From Chlorops oryzae (taxonomy: Eukaryota > Arthropoda > Insecta > Diptera > Chloropidae): DNA of 64,000 bases. The notes beneath the pieces were generated by a model. The model was not told where the DNA came from. It searched no databases and was given only the letters and a program-made list of their open reading frames with translations. Below, in pieces: positions 10,881 to 22,900 of the stretch (position 1 is the first letter of the stretch; every line of letters starts with the position of its first letter). The stretch lies in NCBI GenBank assembly GCA_020466095.1, contig CM035807.1:106345227-106409226 (forward strand), given 5' to 3'. The position numbers were made by a program, and so were the translations under genes.

Positions 10881-13685
10881 CAACCTACTTAATTAACTGA
10901 AAGATCTGCGTGTGCAAATAGGAAGCCTTCTAGGGATTTTGGATTGATAAATTCACAGTACATATTTATCAGGTAGAATTAACTGCCTAGGGGTACCAAT
11001 TACGTCTGTTTATTAAATAGCATCGTTTATTGAAGTAAGCTTGAGAAGGTAGTGGAATTAATCTAGGCATATATAAAGAAGCACATTTAGAAGAGCAGGT
11101 ATTTCCTATTTATGTTTGTGTTTATGTTTGTATGCATGTTTTTATTTTAATATTGATGAAAAGCGATTTTATCGCACCATCTAAGCTTGAGAATTATAGC
11201 TCCGAATACGTTTTCATACCTTCATCGGAATTTCTTTGAAGGAAAACCAATAAAGAATTCATTAACCCTTTCATCACTATCAAACTATTCTCGTTTACAC
11301 TGCCTAAAAATGACTTTTTGGCAAGAAACTTTGTCTCTTTTGAAGGGTAAACTTTCTTATTTGTTCAAAATTCTTTCAAAAGCCATTTGAGAATTCAGAA
11401 TCACCTATGATATTTTTTGAGTAAAAATCAAAGTGTATAAAAAGTTGGGAAATGGTAACGAAAGGTTTAAAACAGTATCTGCGCTTGCTCATTAATTCAT
11501 AAAGCAAAAACTTCTGCTTCATTATGAAGTATAAAGAAGGGGGTGATGAAACGGCAGAGAAGCAACAGAATCCTTCAGACATAAAAGAACCGAAAATCCT
11601 TGGTAATTAAAGTTACAGGTGAAGAAGCCAGGCCAGGTCACGACCAAAAGATGTGAGTGGGTTGCAAAAAAAGTTTTTTTTTTGTTATATTTTTTTTTCA
11701 ACATGCTAGTTGTGATTTACCGAAAAGAACTTTGCTATTCTGGATCTGAAGAGTGAGATAGAAGCTTAACTGTCGTTGGCATCTCTCTTTCACTTTGAAT
11801 TGGTCTGCTTCTCTCTCTCTCTCTCTCTCTCATTATTTACGTTTGAACTGTGTGTGGATTATACCACATAAAACAAAAGTCATTGAGAGTGACTTACCTT
11901 GATGCAGGCAGCAGGAAAAGAAATGATAAAAAGAAAAAGTAAATAAAAGAAAACAAAGCTAGAAAGAAAGAAAAAAAGAAAAAAAAAAAAATCAAAATCA
12001 AAGATAGCCGAAAAGCCCAAAAAAGTTCCCAAACTGAGAGTCTGAAAGGAAGTGGGGAGAAAAAGTAAATCCTTTTAGGCGACGGTCCTGAACTTTTGCA
12101 CTTCTCCGTGTGAGGGAGCATGACTTTTGATGTTCTTCGGTTCAAGCAGGGGGATTTTTCCTCGTGTCTGACGATATCTGAACTGCTGCTGTCCGTTGTT
12201 GTTGTTGTTATTCTAGTACAAAACTGGAAAAAAATATGTGTGTTTGTGTGTGCATGCTGTTATGTGGTTTTTCGCTTTAATGAGTTTCGTCTTTGGTCTT
12301 AGAAAATAGCCAGCCAACAGCTGCGGCAAATTTTAAGCCCCTATCCACAAAACGCATACGTGCATTGCCTTTATTTTCCTTAACTTTTCCTTTTCGGAAG
12401 TTATTTTTTTTTTGCCCCATAAATATTTTATTGGAACTTTTTCCTCTTCTCTTTTCGAGACGCAGCGTGTCGTCGCGCATATTTCTTGCGTTTGCCTCGA
12501 TTGCCCATAGGTATTCTCATATCCCATTCGCATTGCTATGAAATTAATATAAAATATTCAATCCTTTCGTTTGCCGTAATGGCGTATTTCATCTTAGCGA
12601 CCGAACTTAATCTCATGCCGATGCGTCTCGTTTGCTTCGTTTGGCGATTTGTGCGTGACGACGCTGCGCGGCGGGTGAATTAGTAATTTAATCTGCAATA
12701 AAAAATTCACAGTGAAGAGTAAAAGTGCTCGAGGTCCATTCCATCATCGAAATTATCGCGCTGATATTACTGATTATTGTATGATATTGTGCTCAATGTT
12801 GGATGGGCATGAGAGACGGGTTTATTCTTGAAACAAATGCTTTGCTTTTCTTAACCATCAATCATTCGAGAAATTCTGCGCATACACGAAATTCAAAATA
12901 AATGAAAAGAAATTATACCATTAAAAGAGGAGAATGAGGATTCGAGATGTAAAAAAAATAAAATTTTCGCCATAAATTTGAGAAAAGCTCGTTGAAAAGG
13001 AAAGGAAAATTAATCCTATTGCTTCCCTTACTCTCTTTCTGTTGTTCCATTTTTTGTTTTTTTTTTTTCAAAGGGATAATGTACTTCTTATAACTGGTCG
13101 TAGCAACGAATTCTTTAAATTATTGAAATTCCATTGTTGGATTACGAATTACAAAATAAAAGCAGCGAATTTTTCACGCACGAATTATTTTTAATGAAAT
13201 TATGGGTGCAAGAAATTTTGTCTGGCCTGAACTGGAAAATGAATTTGTATTTAATTTTCATAAATTGAAGCAAGATGAAAAGAACAAAAGGATAACACGA
13301 GAAGTACTAAATTTTATTCAGCAGATTAGCGTTATTGTTGTTGTTGTTGTTCTAGGTTTTCTCTCTTATTCTCGTAATCAGATTTTACGCTAGGCTGAGT
13401 CGAATTACGGGGATCGTTATGTAGACGTCGGTAGTGATGAAATCCCAGTACCATCAAAATTAAAAGTACTTATAATGCAAAAAATGGTGCTAATTTAAGT
13501 AACTGTCTAAAACAGGAGAAATAAAATATCTTTATTAGAAGTAGTCTTTGTGGTTCCCCTCCCCATTGACTTAAGTTTTTATGCTTAAAAATTTTCTAAT
13601 ACAGTTTTTGCTAGGAAAAGGAAGTAATTTTAGAGAAACTTTCACTCATGGCTTCCGAATAAGTTCTAAGCATTTGTAGATTTTA
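10881..13685. other. noncoding stretch with simple repeats
   Basis: It contains a CT run (11810-11831), A-rich tracts (11930-12000), and GTT runs (about 12195-12210 and 13330-13350). No gene, RNA or interspersed repeat is recognised. Confidence 0.45.
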
Positions 13686-14918
13686 CTCTCGAAATATTTA
13701 TATTTACTCTTTTTTCCTCTTATTCCTATATTTTTCTCTCCTTCTCTTTTTGTATATCTCTTTCTCTCTCTTTATCTCTGTTTATATCCCGTTCTCTCTT
13801 TTTTCTCTATTTCTCTTTTTATTTCCGTTTCTCTCCCTAGCTGTCCCTTTTCTCCATCTTTATCTCGCTTTTTTCCTCTTTCTCTCTCTTTCCTTCTTTC
13901 TCTCTCTTTCCTTTTCTTCTCTTTCGTCTTTTTCTCTTCTCTTTTTTTCCTCTTTCTCTCTTTTCTCTTTCTCTTTTTCTCTTCTTTTCCTCTTTCCTTT
14001 TCTCTTTCTCTCTCTCTTCTCTTTTTCTCTCTTTCTCTCTTTTTCCCTCTTCTCTCTCTTCTTCTCTTTCTTCTCTTTCTTCTTTCTCTTTCCTTCTTTC
14101 CTCTTTTTTCCTCTTTTCTTTCTCTTCTCTCTTTCTCTTTCTCTCTTTCTCTTTTCTCTCTCTTCTCTTCTTCTCTCTCTCTCTCTCATTTCTCTCTTCT
14201 TCTCTTTCTCTTCCTCTTCTCTCTCTCTCTCTCTCTTTTCTTCTCTATTTCTTCCTCTTTCTCTCTCTCTGTGTCTCTTCTTCCTTTCTTCTCTCTCTCT
14301 TCTCTTTCTCTTCTCTCTTCTCTATCTTTCTCTTCTCTCTTCCTCTTCTCTCTTCTCTTCTCTCTCCTCTTTCTCTCTTTCCTCTTCTCTCTTCCTCTTC
14401 TCTCTTCCTCTTCTCTCTTCTCTTCTCTCTTCCTCTATCTCTCTTCCTCTATCTCTCTTCCTCTATCTCTCTTCCTCTATCTCTCTTCCTCTATCTCTCT
14501 TCCTCTATCTCTCTTCCTCTATCTCTCTTCCTCTATCTCTCTTTCTCTATCTCTCTTCCTCTCTCTCTCTTTCCTCTCTTCTCTCTTCCTCCTCTCTCTT
14601 CCCTCTCTATCCCCTCTCTTCCTCTCTTCTCTCTTCCTCTTCTCTCTTCCTCTATCTTCTCTTCTCTCTTCTCTCTTCTCTCTCTCTTCCTCTCTTCTCT
14701 CTCTCTTCCTCTTCTCTCCTCTCCTCTTCTTCTCCTCTCTTCTCTTCTCTCCTTCCTCTCTCTTCTTCTCTCTCTCTTCTCTCTCTCTTCTTCTTCTTCT
14801 CTCTCTCTTCTCTCTTTCTCTCTTCTTTACTCTCTCTTTCTCTGTTACTCTCTCTTGCTCCTGTTACTCTCTCTTGCTCTTGCCCTCTCTCTTTCTTATA
14901 CTCTTTTCTTCATCTTTC
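13686..14918 (+). repeat. 1.2-kb polypyrimidine tract
   Basis: Almost only C and T on the plus strand, in changing mixtures of CTCTTT, TCTCTC and CTTCCT. Stop codons are rare, so long F/L/S-rich frames (402 and 217 residues) and an R/K/E-rich reverse frame appear; they are artefacts of composition. The strand asymmetry makes the tract able in principle to form triplex (H-DNA). Confidence 0.95.
14432..14557 (+). repeat. 14-bp minisatellite inside the pyrimidine tract
   Basis: CCTCTATCTCTCTT is repeated about nine times in register (starts at 14432, 14446, 14460 and so on to 14544). The last unit is a CTTTCTCTAT variant. This is a homogeneous island in an otherwise irregular tract, so it amplified later. 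Confidence 0.9.
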
Positions 14919-15913
14919 CCATAATCAAATAAAAGTGGCCCAGTACATATGCACATAGTTGCATAACTTCTTCATAACTAAAAATAACTGGATTAGAAAA
15001 ACATATAAAGTCCCAAAATTATATAAGCATTTCGGAATAAAATACCTTTTGTGGATTCATCATCGCAATGTCCCTTAAGGAATTTTAAAATCACTTTTCC
15101 AACACTCTAAAGTCCTTTTCGGTATGCTTCAACAAAAAAATAACCACAAAACCGTACAACAATGTCTCCTCGATCGCAGCTCTCTTCATTTCAATGAAAA
15201 TGCGATTAAAATTGTTAAGAAAATGTTAAGAGGGAAACAAAGGCGGCATCCCTGTATTTTGTGTTGTGCACAAAAAGTAGAAACGCAAGAGAAAGCAAAA
15301 GGCAAAAGCAAAAAAAAAAAAAAATAAAAAAATATTTCAATCTAATAAATAGTTTCCGCTTTTGCGCATAAATTCGCAAATGAAAAAGGAATTCCAGGCA
15401 CTGCGCTTGGGAAATAACAAAAGCAAATAATAATAATAATAATATCCGTAGAAACAAGAGGAGAAGCCGAAAAATGAAATTACAACAAAATTAAAAAAGT
15501 TATTGTATTACTTCAGCTGGAGTTCTATGAAAGAAGACAGTGAAGAGTTTATGAGAGAATCTCTCAAGCGTGCTGTTTATCCCTACGCATGGGTGGTAGA
15601 CAGTCAGCATACAAGCACACAAATATACACTCATATATAGATTCGCAAAGCCCTTTGGTGAAGAAATTCTTGTACATAAATATTTTATGTGAGTGTATGC
15701 AGATACTTGCTAAATTTAAGCTCATACCTCTTTTGAACGCTCAGCGGGAGTTTGCTACTTGCTTAATCAATAAAGCCGCATGGGGTGCTCTGGTGGTGCC
15801 AAAGTAACGCTGTCCTTTCACTAAGCATCCTTGCGGGCTGGCATCCAAGCATGAGTACTTTTGCGTATAAGTAATATTTTTACTGTTATTTCGGTATTTT
15901 TTCTTCCATTTTT
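14919..15913. other. noncoding stretch, nothing recognised
   Basis: It holds an A-rich run at 15308-15333 and an AAT run at 15428-15442. No supported gene. Confidence 0.45.
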
Positions 15914-16476
15914 TTTTATACCCGATTCACTGTGTGTCGAGCGTATATTACGATTGTGCGTACGGGTGTATTTGTTCAAAAATAGTCGTGATTGACTTAA
16001 CGAAGATTTGTTAATGCTTTGGTTAGAATGAGCCTAGCTAGTAAATTCTGTCTAGGACCTTTCTAGATCAACCAATCCATCCCCAGGGTAGTTTTTTCGT
16101 TTTAGGACTAGGCGAATCCGAAAATTAAAATATTCACATATCTAAGAAATTACACCGCAAAGTACACCGATTATAAATCCACAAATTTAAACTAAGTGAG
16201 AATTATAAAAAAAAATTTTGTATCAAATTTTCTTTGTCGGAAAAAAATTGACATATACACCGTGCTATAACTAGTAAAACCTAGTGAGGTACTGTCTTGA
16301 TTTCTCATAAGAAGGCCACTAAAGAGGTGGCACTAACTTGGCCCACGATGAAGCCAGGATAGAATTTTCTATCCCAGCTATCCCTGTCTGGATTATTCAC
16401 GTCATCGCGAATATAGATGCGAATCTACCCAGCGCCAAAGTACGCCCAAGATAACCCTGATGGAGTCAAGATTTGT

Positions 16477-16681
16477 CAGTCCACAGCTTGTCTACACCCA
16501 GCCTTGATTTATCTATATACTTGTGCCAATCTGATAGGTCCAAGTGATTCTATCCACAGCTATCTCTAGCTGGATATTCAGCTGGGAATTCATTTTAATT
16601 TACACAAAATTAGAAAAATACGCATGGACAAAGCTATTTTCAGTCCACAGCTTGTCTACACCCAGCCTTGATTTATCTATA
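16477..16681 (+). repeat. internal duplication with a 41-bp exact repeat
   Basis: The 41 bases beginning CAGTCCACAGCTTGTCTACA are identical at 16477-16517 and 16641-16681. The sequence after each copy is related but diverged (ATAGGYCAAG, CAGCTGGGAATTC / CAGCTGGGATTCC). Tandem period is 164 bp. Confidence 0.9.
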
Positions 16682-16976
16682 TTGTGGAAATCTAGATAGG
16701 CCAAGCTAATCACCACACTTCTCTAGGTAATTTTCCAGCTGGGATTCCATTTTTATTTCAAGAATTAGAAAAGTGGGGAAGGTCAGTTGTGAAGAGAGGG
16801 ATGGTAGTTCTCTCAGCGCCTGAGTTTCTCGAAGAGGACCTTTATTGCCAAAAAAACTGCGTAACCCATAGCGCAATGAAAGATTTTTGTAGCACTCTTT
16901 AAGGCGTTTAAAAACACCCGTAAAACTCAATGCAAAAGTTTTTCAATTATGGTATAAATTTTTATTTTTACCTTTA

Positions 16977-17043
16977 CCCTAGACAGGTAACCTACGTAAA
17001 ATTTACGCATACGCCTTACATAAACAGCATTACCTGTCTAGGG
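16977..17043. mobile_element. 67-bp piggyBac-like mini-hairpin
   Basis: The terminal repeats CCCTAGACAGGTAA (16977-16990) and TTACCTGTCTAGGG (17030-17043) are perfect complements. They are flanked by TTTA (16973-16976) and TTAA (17044-17047). piggyBac elements start CCCTAGA and duplicate TTAA, so this is best explained as a minimal piggyBac-like MITE with one mutated target copy. The alternative is a chance hairpin, which is unlikely at 14 perfect pairs plus a near-perfect TTAA flank. Confidence 0.65.
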
Positions 17044-17137
17044 TTAAATATCCGCTGCATTTGATTTTCAATACCTTTATCTACGCCTGAAACGCCACAA
17101 ACGTATGTGTAGTGCTCGCCTATAACACCCTTATTTG

Positions 17138-18289
17138 CGTCTCTTTACAATTGTATTCCGTGCGGTGCTGCTTTGAGTCCTGCTGTTTTGCTTGACACTG
17201 GTACAAGTTCATTTTTGTAATTTTATTGTACCTACGTCTTTTTTCTTTCATTTCAGCTCCACGCATTCTCTCCGTTTTATTTTTTATTCCGTCATCAGTT
17301 TCTTTCCCTTTCCCGCTTTCTCTTTCTCTTTCCTTTTCCCCATTTCTTTTCTTTTCTTTTCTATTTTTTTTTTTTTGTGCTTCGTGCATGCACTCGTTAT
17401 TTAATCCGCTTATAAGAATATTCGCGCTTTTATCGCCATTTCTGAAAGAGCATTTCAGTTGAGGATCCTCCTGGCTTAAAAGCGGATAACTGTAATGGGA
17501 AACTAAGCAAAGTTCGTGCATTTCGGGTTAAATGCTTTCGAGAGCATGAAAATGCACACGTTTTTACCTGTTCTTGAAGCCCGTTTTGCTTGTTTCCCTT
17601 CTTTCACCTTTTAGTGTAATATTTAGTTGGCCGCTTTTTTTTTCTTCATATTTTCAACTATATTTTTCCTTTGAATTTTCTTTCGCTGAGCACTTTGGGT
17701 CTGTGCATTGAAATTATTATTTTAATTAAAAACAAAACCCGAACAATGAATAGCATTTTACGGTGGAGAAATTAGTCAAGACTTGAAGACGAAGGCACAC
17801 TCAAGTTAATAAAAGCTTTGTTCCTTTCAGGCGAACTCTTGCAGAGCTTCTCTCTGTAACACTAAAAAGAAAAAGAAAAAGAAAAAAGAGCATCTTCAAG
17901 AAATTTTTGGGGTTTCGAGGACTTTTTAATTTGAAAATTATTGTTCAAGAGGTCTCCTTTCAAAATTAAATGCTTCCATAAAATTACTCGGTGAGGTTGG
18001 GTAAATGGATGGATTTTTTTAAGTTCATTTTTGTTGCTTTAATTCTGCCATGCAGACAGTTATTTTGCTTATTCGAAAGACCCTTTTTATGACCAATGGG
18101 GATGGGTTTTTTAATTTGCTTCGAAATTTAGATCATGAATTTTTTTTTTTGAAATTATTTTTGTTAATCGCTCAGTGTGGGATTTGGATCTGGGGACTGT
18201 AGATTTCTAGTCATGGGCTTAAACTCTTACCTCGTGTTTTCTAAGTCGAAATTCGAGATTTTTATTTATTTGCTCATGAGCATATTTCA
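17138..18289. other. noncoding stretch with a weak tRNA-like block
   Basis: Pyrimidine-rich at 17300-17372. At 18177-18240 (minus strand) a diverged version of the tRNA-like module seen at 19149-19212 is present: both share GATTTCTAGTCATG and a GGGATTTGGATCTGGG / GGGTTTTGAACCTGGG block. No gene. Confidence 0.45.
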
Positions 18290-18764
18290 GAGCGCACACA
18301 TTTTGAAGACTCCTTTTGGGGGTTCATATTTCTGAGCCCCTTATTTTTCACATATAGCGAACCCATTTCAAAGTCATGGTTCTGAGCCTTATTCGTTCAA
18401 ATTTCGGAGTCACTTCGGATCATTTTTCTGAGCGCTTAATTTCTCACATATGGGCATTTCGAAACGGACGCGACACTTAAGTGAGCGATTTTAAGTCCCG
18501 AATTCAAGTATGCGATAAAATAGTACTTTAGCTTCTCAATACTTTCGTGCAGCTTATGCGGACTTTTATATTTTTAAAAGTTTCTATGCAGTCCCAAATG
18601 GCAATCAGCTATATACGGACGCGACAAAAAGTTTATCTTTTCTGGAAATGCCCATATTTCGAAACCATTTCGGAATAATTTCGGTATCATGTTTTAGACC
18701 GTTTTATTTCTTATAATTTCGGACTCCTTTTATGTCATGACCCATGAGCCTTTTATTTCTCATA
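18290..18764. repeat. degenerate tandem array around element A
   Basis: A loosely repeated block of about 60-120 bases recurs: TTYGGACTCCTTTT, CATATTTCTGAGCC, CTTATTTYTCACATA (for example near 18310, 18395, 18440, 18715). The pattern resumes beyond element A (TCCGGATTAATTGCGGACTC near 19962), so A probably landed inside it. Confidence 0.5.
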
Positions 18765-19148
18765 CACACAGCCAAAAAGGCACATAAAATCCGACTAAAC
18801 TATAACAAAGTTAAAAAGATTTCTCTATGGTTTTTAGCCAAGGAGATATCTTCTTAAAAATAAGAAGATTTTCTTTTTAAATATATTTAATAAGATTTCC
18901 CAATAGTTTTAAAAGGATTTCTTCTTAAATATTTGTAAGAAGATGACCCTATAAATTTAAAAAGATTTCTTCTTAAATATTTTTATTTAATTAAAAAATC
19001 TTTTACATTTATTGGGGGTCCCTCCTCCCTCCTTCGTTCACCCTTCTCTTACTTTTGCTTGTTTTTATGGGTATAATTATATATTTCTTGTTTATATATT
19101 TATTTTCATTTAATATGATATCATATTTATTCTATTTTGAACTGTTCT

Positions 19149-19212
19149 GTATGGGTTTTGAACCTGGGAATTCTCGATTTCTAGTCATGTGCTCACCCGT
19201 GACACCATGTTC
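19149..19212 (-). other. tRNA-like module A1
   Basis: On the minus strand: A-box-like TGGTGTCACGGGTGAGCAC, then a CTAGAAATCGAGAATTCC arm, then B-box-like CCCAGGTTCAAAACCC. It resembles a tRNA interior but lacks a paired acceptor stem. It is a tRNA-derived segment, not a functional tRNA. Confidence 0.55.
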
Positions 19213-19351
19213 GCCGAACCGAAAGCCAGGGATTTTATTCATTTATAAAATTAAAGTCAAACAAAATTTTGTTTTTTAGGAATGAGAATTGTTTTGCATA
19301 TTTTCGTTTAAACTTAAATGAGATATTTCCTTCAGTTCTGGTTTAACTCGA

Positions 19352-19413
19352 CATGGCATATTGGTTAGCGAGCTCGGCTAGCAATCTGAATGGCCCGGGT
19401 TTGAATCCTGCCG
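19352..19413 (+). other. tRNA-like module A2
   Basis: A-box-like TGGCATATTGGTTAGCG, anticodon-arm-like CTCGGCTAGCAATCTGAATGG, then B-box and T-arm CCCGGGTTTGAATCCTGCC. The acceptor stem is not evident. Its neighbour A1 is 140 bases upstream on the other strand. Confidence 0.6.
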
Positions 19414-19957
19414 AATCGAAATATTTTTTTTTTTGTTTTTAGACAAGAAATTTTATTAATTTTAGTTTTAAGAAAACTACTAAAATTTAGAAGAGTTTTT
19501 TAAAAATGTATTTAAGATCATTTGATACAAGGGGACCTATGAATCTTAGTATTATTCTTCTCAATTTATTTGTAGGCTATATGTATTTTATATGAAGTGT
19601 ATGAGAAAATAAGATGAAACCTTTTTAAATATTTTTAAGAGGACAACTACTAAAATTAAGAAGAAATCTTTTTAAATATTTTTAAAAAGATATGATACAA
19701 GAGACCTAATGAAATTAAGAAGTTTTCTTCTTAATTTATTATGTAGGCTCGAGAATTATATGTATTTTATATGAAATGTATGAGAAATTATGTTAAGAAG
19801 AAACCTATTTAAATATTTTTAATAAGATTTTCATATAAAATTTAAACAGATTTCTTTTTAAAAATTATTTTGTTTTCATTCCCTTTCTTACCCTTTGCTC
19901 TAAAAATGACTCAAGAAGAAATCTTTTTGATTTTATGAGGTCATATTTTTCTGTGTG

Positions 19958-22900
19958 TATATTCCGGATTAATTGCGGACTCATAAATATGATAATTCCT
20001 GAAATGCTTGCTGTGTGATCCATGTAAACTTCATCTAATAGAAACAGAGAATAAAGATTCAATTAATTTATTTTATATCTTAAGCTTTTAACTAATCCTT
20101 TGGACATGCGATTCCATCAGGCTTATAATCGGCAGTACGTTTGATAAAATCCATCCTAAATGAAATGCCTATGAGCAAAATAGGAAAGCACAATAATGGT
20201 CTTAAGTGTTTCAAATTTATGACTTTCCTTTTCCGCTCCAGTTTTTCTCTTCTCTTTTAAGAATAGTATATAAATTATGGAATCAAAATGTAGGTAGCTT
20301 AATGCCTTTAAAATAAATGAAAATCGTTCGACTCCGGCACGCAACTCTTGAGAGCAGCGCATACATATATGTACGAAATGGAAAGCAGAAAGGATCGTTC
20401 ATTAGTTAAACTACTTAAAATGCACACGACTTGGAAAAATTTCTTTTATGTCGAAAACTTTTCGGCTTTGTCCATTCATCTTCCATTCGAATTACTATCC
20501 ATTCAATATCCCTTTTCCACTGGCCATGCTGTCCATTGCACCACTCCCACTCCCACTCTCACCGCCACTCTCAATCCCAGTGCCATTTCAAAGTTCGTTC
20601 CCGCCCCCAACACACTCTCACTATCAGTCTTACACAAGCGTCTCTCATGCACACAAGCTTCTTCTCTCCATTGTCCATTGCTGGAAAGGCAAACAATTCC
20701 TTGCTTTTAAGCCATTAAATATTTTCTTTTCTTAAACACTCAAGTTAGTGGTTTCCGTTACGGCTTCCGGTCATTGCCAAAGTCACCGCACCATACCAGA
20801 ACTAATCTTCGTTGTCTTTAATGAGATTTCATTCGATAACAGGCGGCGGCGGCGGCGGCCAGGACAGGCCAGGACAGGACATATGCAACCCAAGGAATTT
20901 ATTTTCTTCTTTTTTTTTTTTTTTGGTAACCAACAAAAAGGTCTAACCAACTCGTAAGTAAGCACTGATGTAAGGGTCAAACAGAAAAGTTTCCTTATGA
21001 TGTGATGTGCCTTTTTAAGAAATTCTCCTACTTCTTATGTTTCTCTTGATATCTCAGATTCTACAGAGAAGACTCGAAGGAGGTCTAAAAAAAATAGATC
21101 GAAATATATAAAAGTTCTTAGTTAAATATTCAAATAGTAAGTTAAGGACTTTTGAGTGGGTAAGCTTGTGTCTCGAAAAGTTTCATACCACCACCTTGTG
21201 TGCGCGACTGTGTGTTTCTATGTGTATGTGTATGTGTGTGCGTGGAGTTTCGTGCCTTATCTTGTAAAAACTATGACCACTTTTAGTGACCAATGCTTTC
21301 GTTTCTCGAGTTGCTGCTGCTGCTGCAACAGAAGAAGTCGGTACGCTTGAGCGCAGTTTTTCTTCCATGCAACTTCGACTTTGAATGCTGATTTGGTGGT
21401 AATGCTGCTGGTAGGACTATCTCTAATTGCTGTACAAACTTTTGCTTGCCACAAAGCCTGTATCAGATACAGACTTCAAGTAATGGTTTTGAAGCTTCGA
21501 AGCAACAAATCGTGAATGAGATTGCCGGGAAGGTGCTTGCACGGCTGCTTGCTTTCTTCGTTAGAAAAATAGCTTCGAAATTGTTTTTCTTGATTTCGGT
21601 GATGGTTTGAAATTGTAAACCAAGCTACTTAATAGGTTCTGACTTGAGTTTACTTTTTAATTTGTTTCGGAGCTTCATTATAAGTGCTGGATTATTTGTT
21701 TTTTTTTTTTGTAGTTTTTCAATTATTTAAACCCATTTCGGACTGTATTTAAAAAAAAAAAACATTGAAAAAAATCTTGACATTTTTTTGTTAAAACAAT
21801 AAGGGCACCAGAAAATAGTTAAACTCGGAGCCCAAAACTATGCAATTAAATATCCCGAATATTTCCGATATTCATTCTATTCATTCTTATATATTTGACC
21901 ATTTAATCTTGTGGAAGAGTTTTGAAAGATGTGAGGACACCTTTAAAGCCTTAATGAAGCTTCGTTTATATAGGCTTAAAATGATATTAATTGGTTTTTA
22001 AAAATTCTAATGCATACCTTAAGGTGCTGAAATTAAATATTTTCTTTTGCCCTAATAATAACTCTTCTCGATGGATCGTTCATATCAAGTGAAAACCTGG
22101 TTTTCCGAATGAACACTTATTTTGGACCATTTTTTAAATCAGAAAATAATGAGTATTGAGAACGGGAACATAAAAAATGTTCTTAAAAAAGTTCAAATTT
22201 AAAAGAAAATTATAACCTGGCCACTTACTGTACAAAATATGTATATCACCTAGCGGAAAAAAGTACGATCCAAGGATACGAATTACTTGGCCAAATATTT
22301 GCTAACTTTTCTAGTATAAAGATAAATAAAAAAAATTGCTTTAACAAGAATGGTCAGCCTGATCAGTTAATTGACGTTAGAATAGTATTTCTGTTTTCCA
22401 TAAAATATTTAATTAGCGAGCTAAAGGTATCTATAGAGTACCCATATTAAGTAACATGATTCTAAGTCTTCAAACGGATTTATGAGGCTGATAAAGATAT
22501 GACATCCGTTTATACCGCCCTAGATACTAAATTTCAGACCGAGATCAGTCGGATACGGAATATTGGTCGAATGCAAAGGGATGTATGAATTTAGAAAATT
22601 TTTGTAGCCTATTCATTAAGGCTAGGCGCCGATATCTAATTTTTATTGACGCAATTTTTAGTTAGGTAAATTGCTGTTGTCGCCGACAATATTTACAATT
22701 ACCCTAAAGGTATAATAGGGTACCTTCAATTAAATCAATTTATTAATCTATTAAATTATGTGACTTAATTAGCTTTATTAAATTATATCGGACATGTGTT
22801 TATGAACTTACCAACTAAAATTGATGTAATGATGCGCGATCCATAAGAGTACAGATTTGTACACTATCGAATATTGGCCAATATTAAAATTGTCAATAAC

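Larger units (their letters stand above)
15914..17137 (+). mobile_element. DINE-1/Helentron-like (HINE) element, long diverged copy
   Basis: The 5' end TTTTATACCCGATTCACTGT...TCGAGCGTATATTACG mirrors the copy at 6444, including the hairpin (about 15919-15947). The 3' end TGCTCGCCTATAACACCCTTATTTG (about 17113-17137) mirrors that copy's end, but the terminal hairpin is eroded. The GTCY microsatellite is absent. Its place is taken by unrelated sequence with an internal duplication (16477-16681) and a tiny hairpin insertion (16977-17043). Confidence 0.72.
18765..19957. mobile_element. element A: CACACAG-TIR element with two tRNA-like modules
   Basis: Left end CACACAGCCAAAAAGGCACA at 18765. The right end, read in reverse, is CACACAGAAAAATATGACCT from 19957; both continue into CATAAAATC. 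Element B has the same termini. Subterminal regions are AT-rich with AAGAAGATTTCTTCTTAAA-type repeats in both orientations. The centre carries two tRNA-like modules in divergent orientation. A second block of GGACCTA.GAATTAAGAAG and TATGTATTTTATATGAA(G/A)TGTATGAGAAA is duplicated near 19540-19620 and 19700-19790. No ORF. The superfamily is not recognised. Confidence 0.7.

Noticed and set aside
13750..14958. 402-residue open frame rich in F, L and S, and the R/K/E-rich reverse frame
   Set aside because: Produced by a polypyrimidine tract that has almost no stop codons; several frames are open at once and no domain is present.
20348..20735. Three overlapping 95-120-residue frames
   Set aside because: All three plus-strand frames are open over a C-rich block of CACTCCC repeats, a sign of composition and not of coding.
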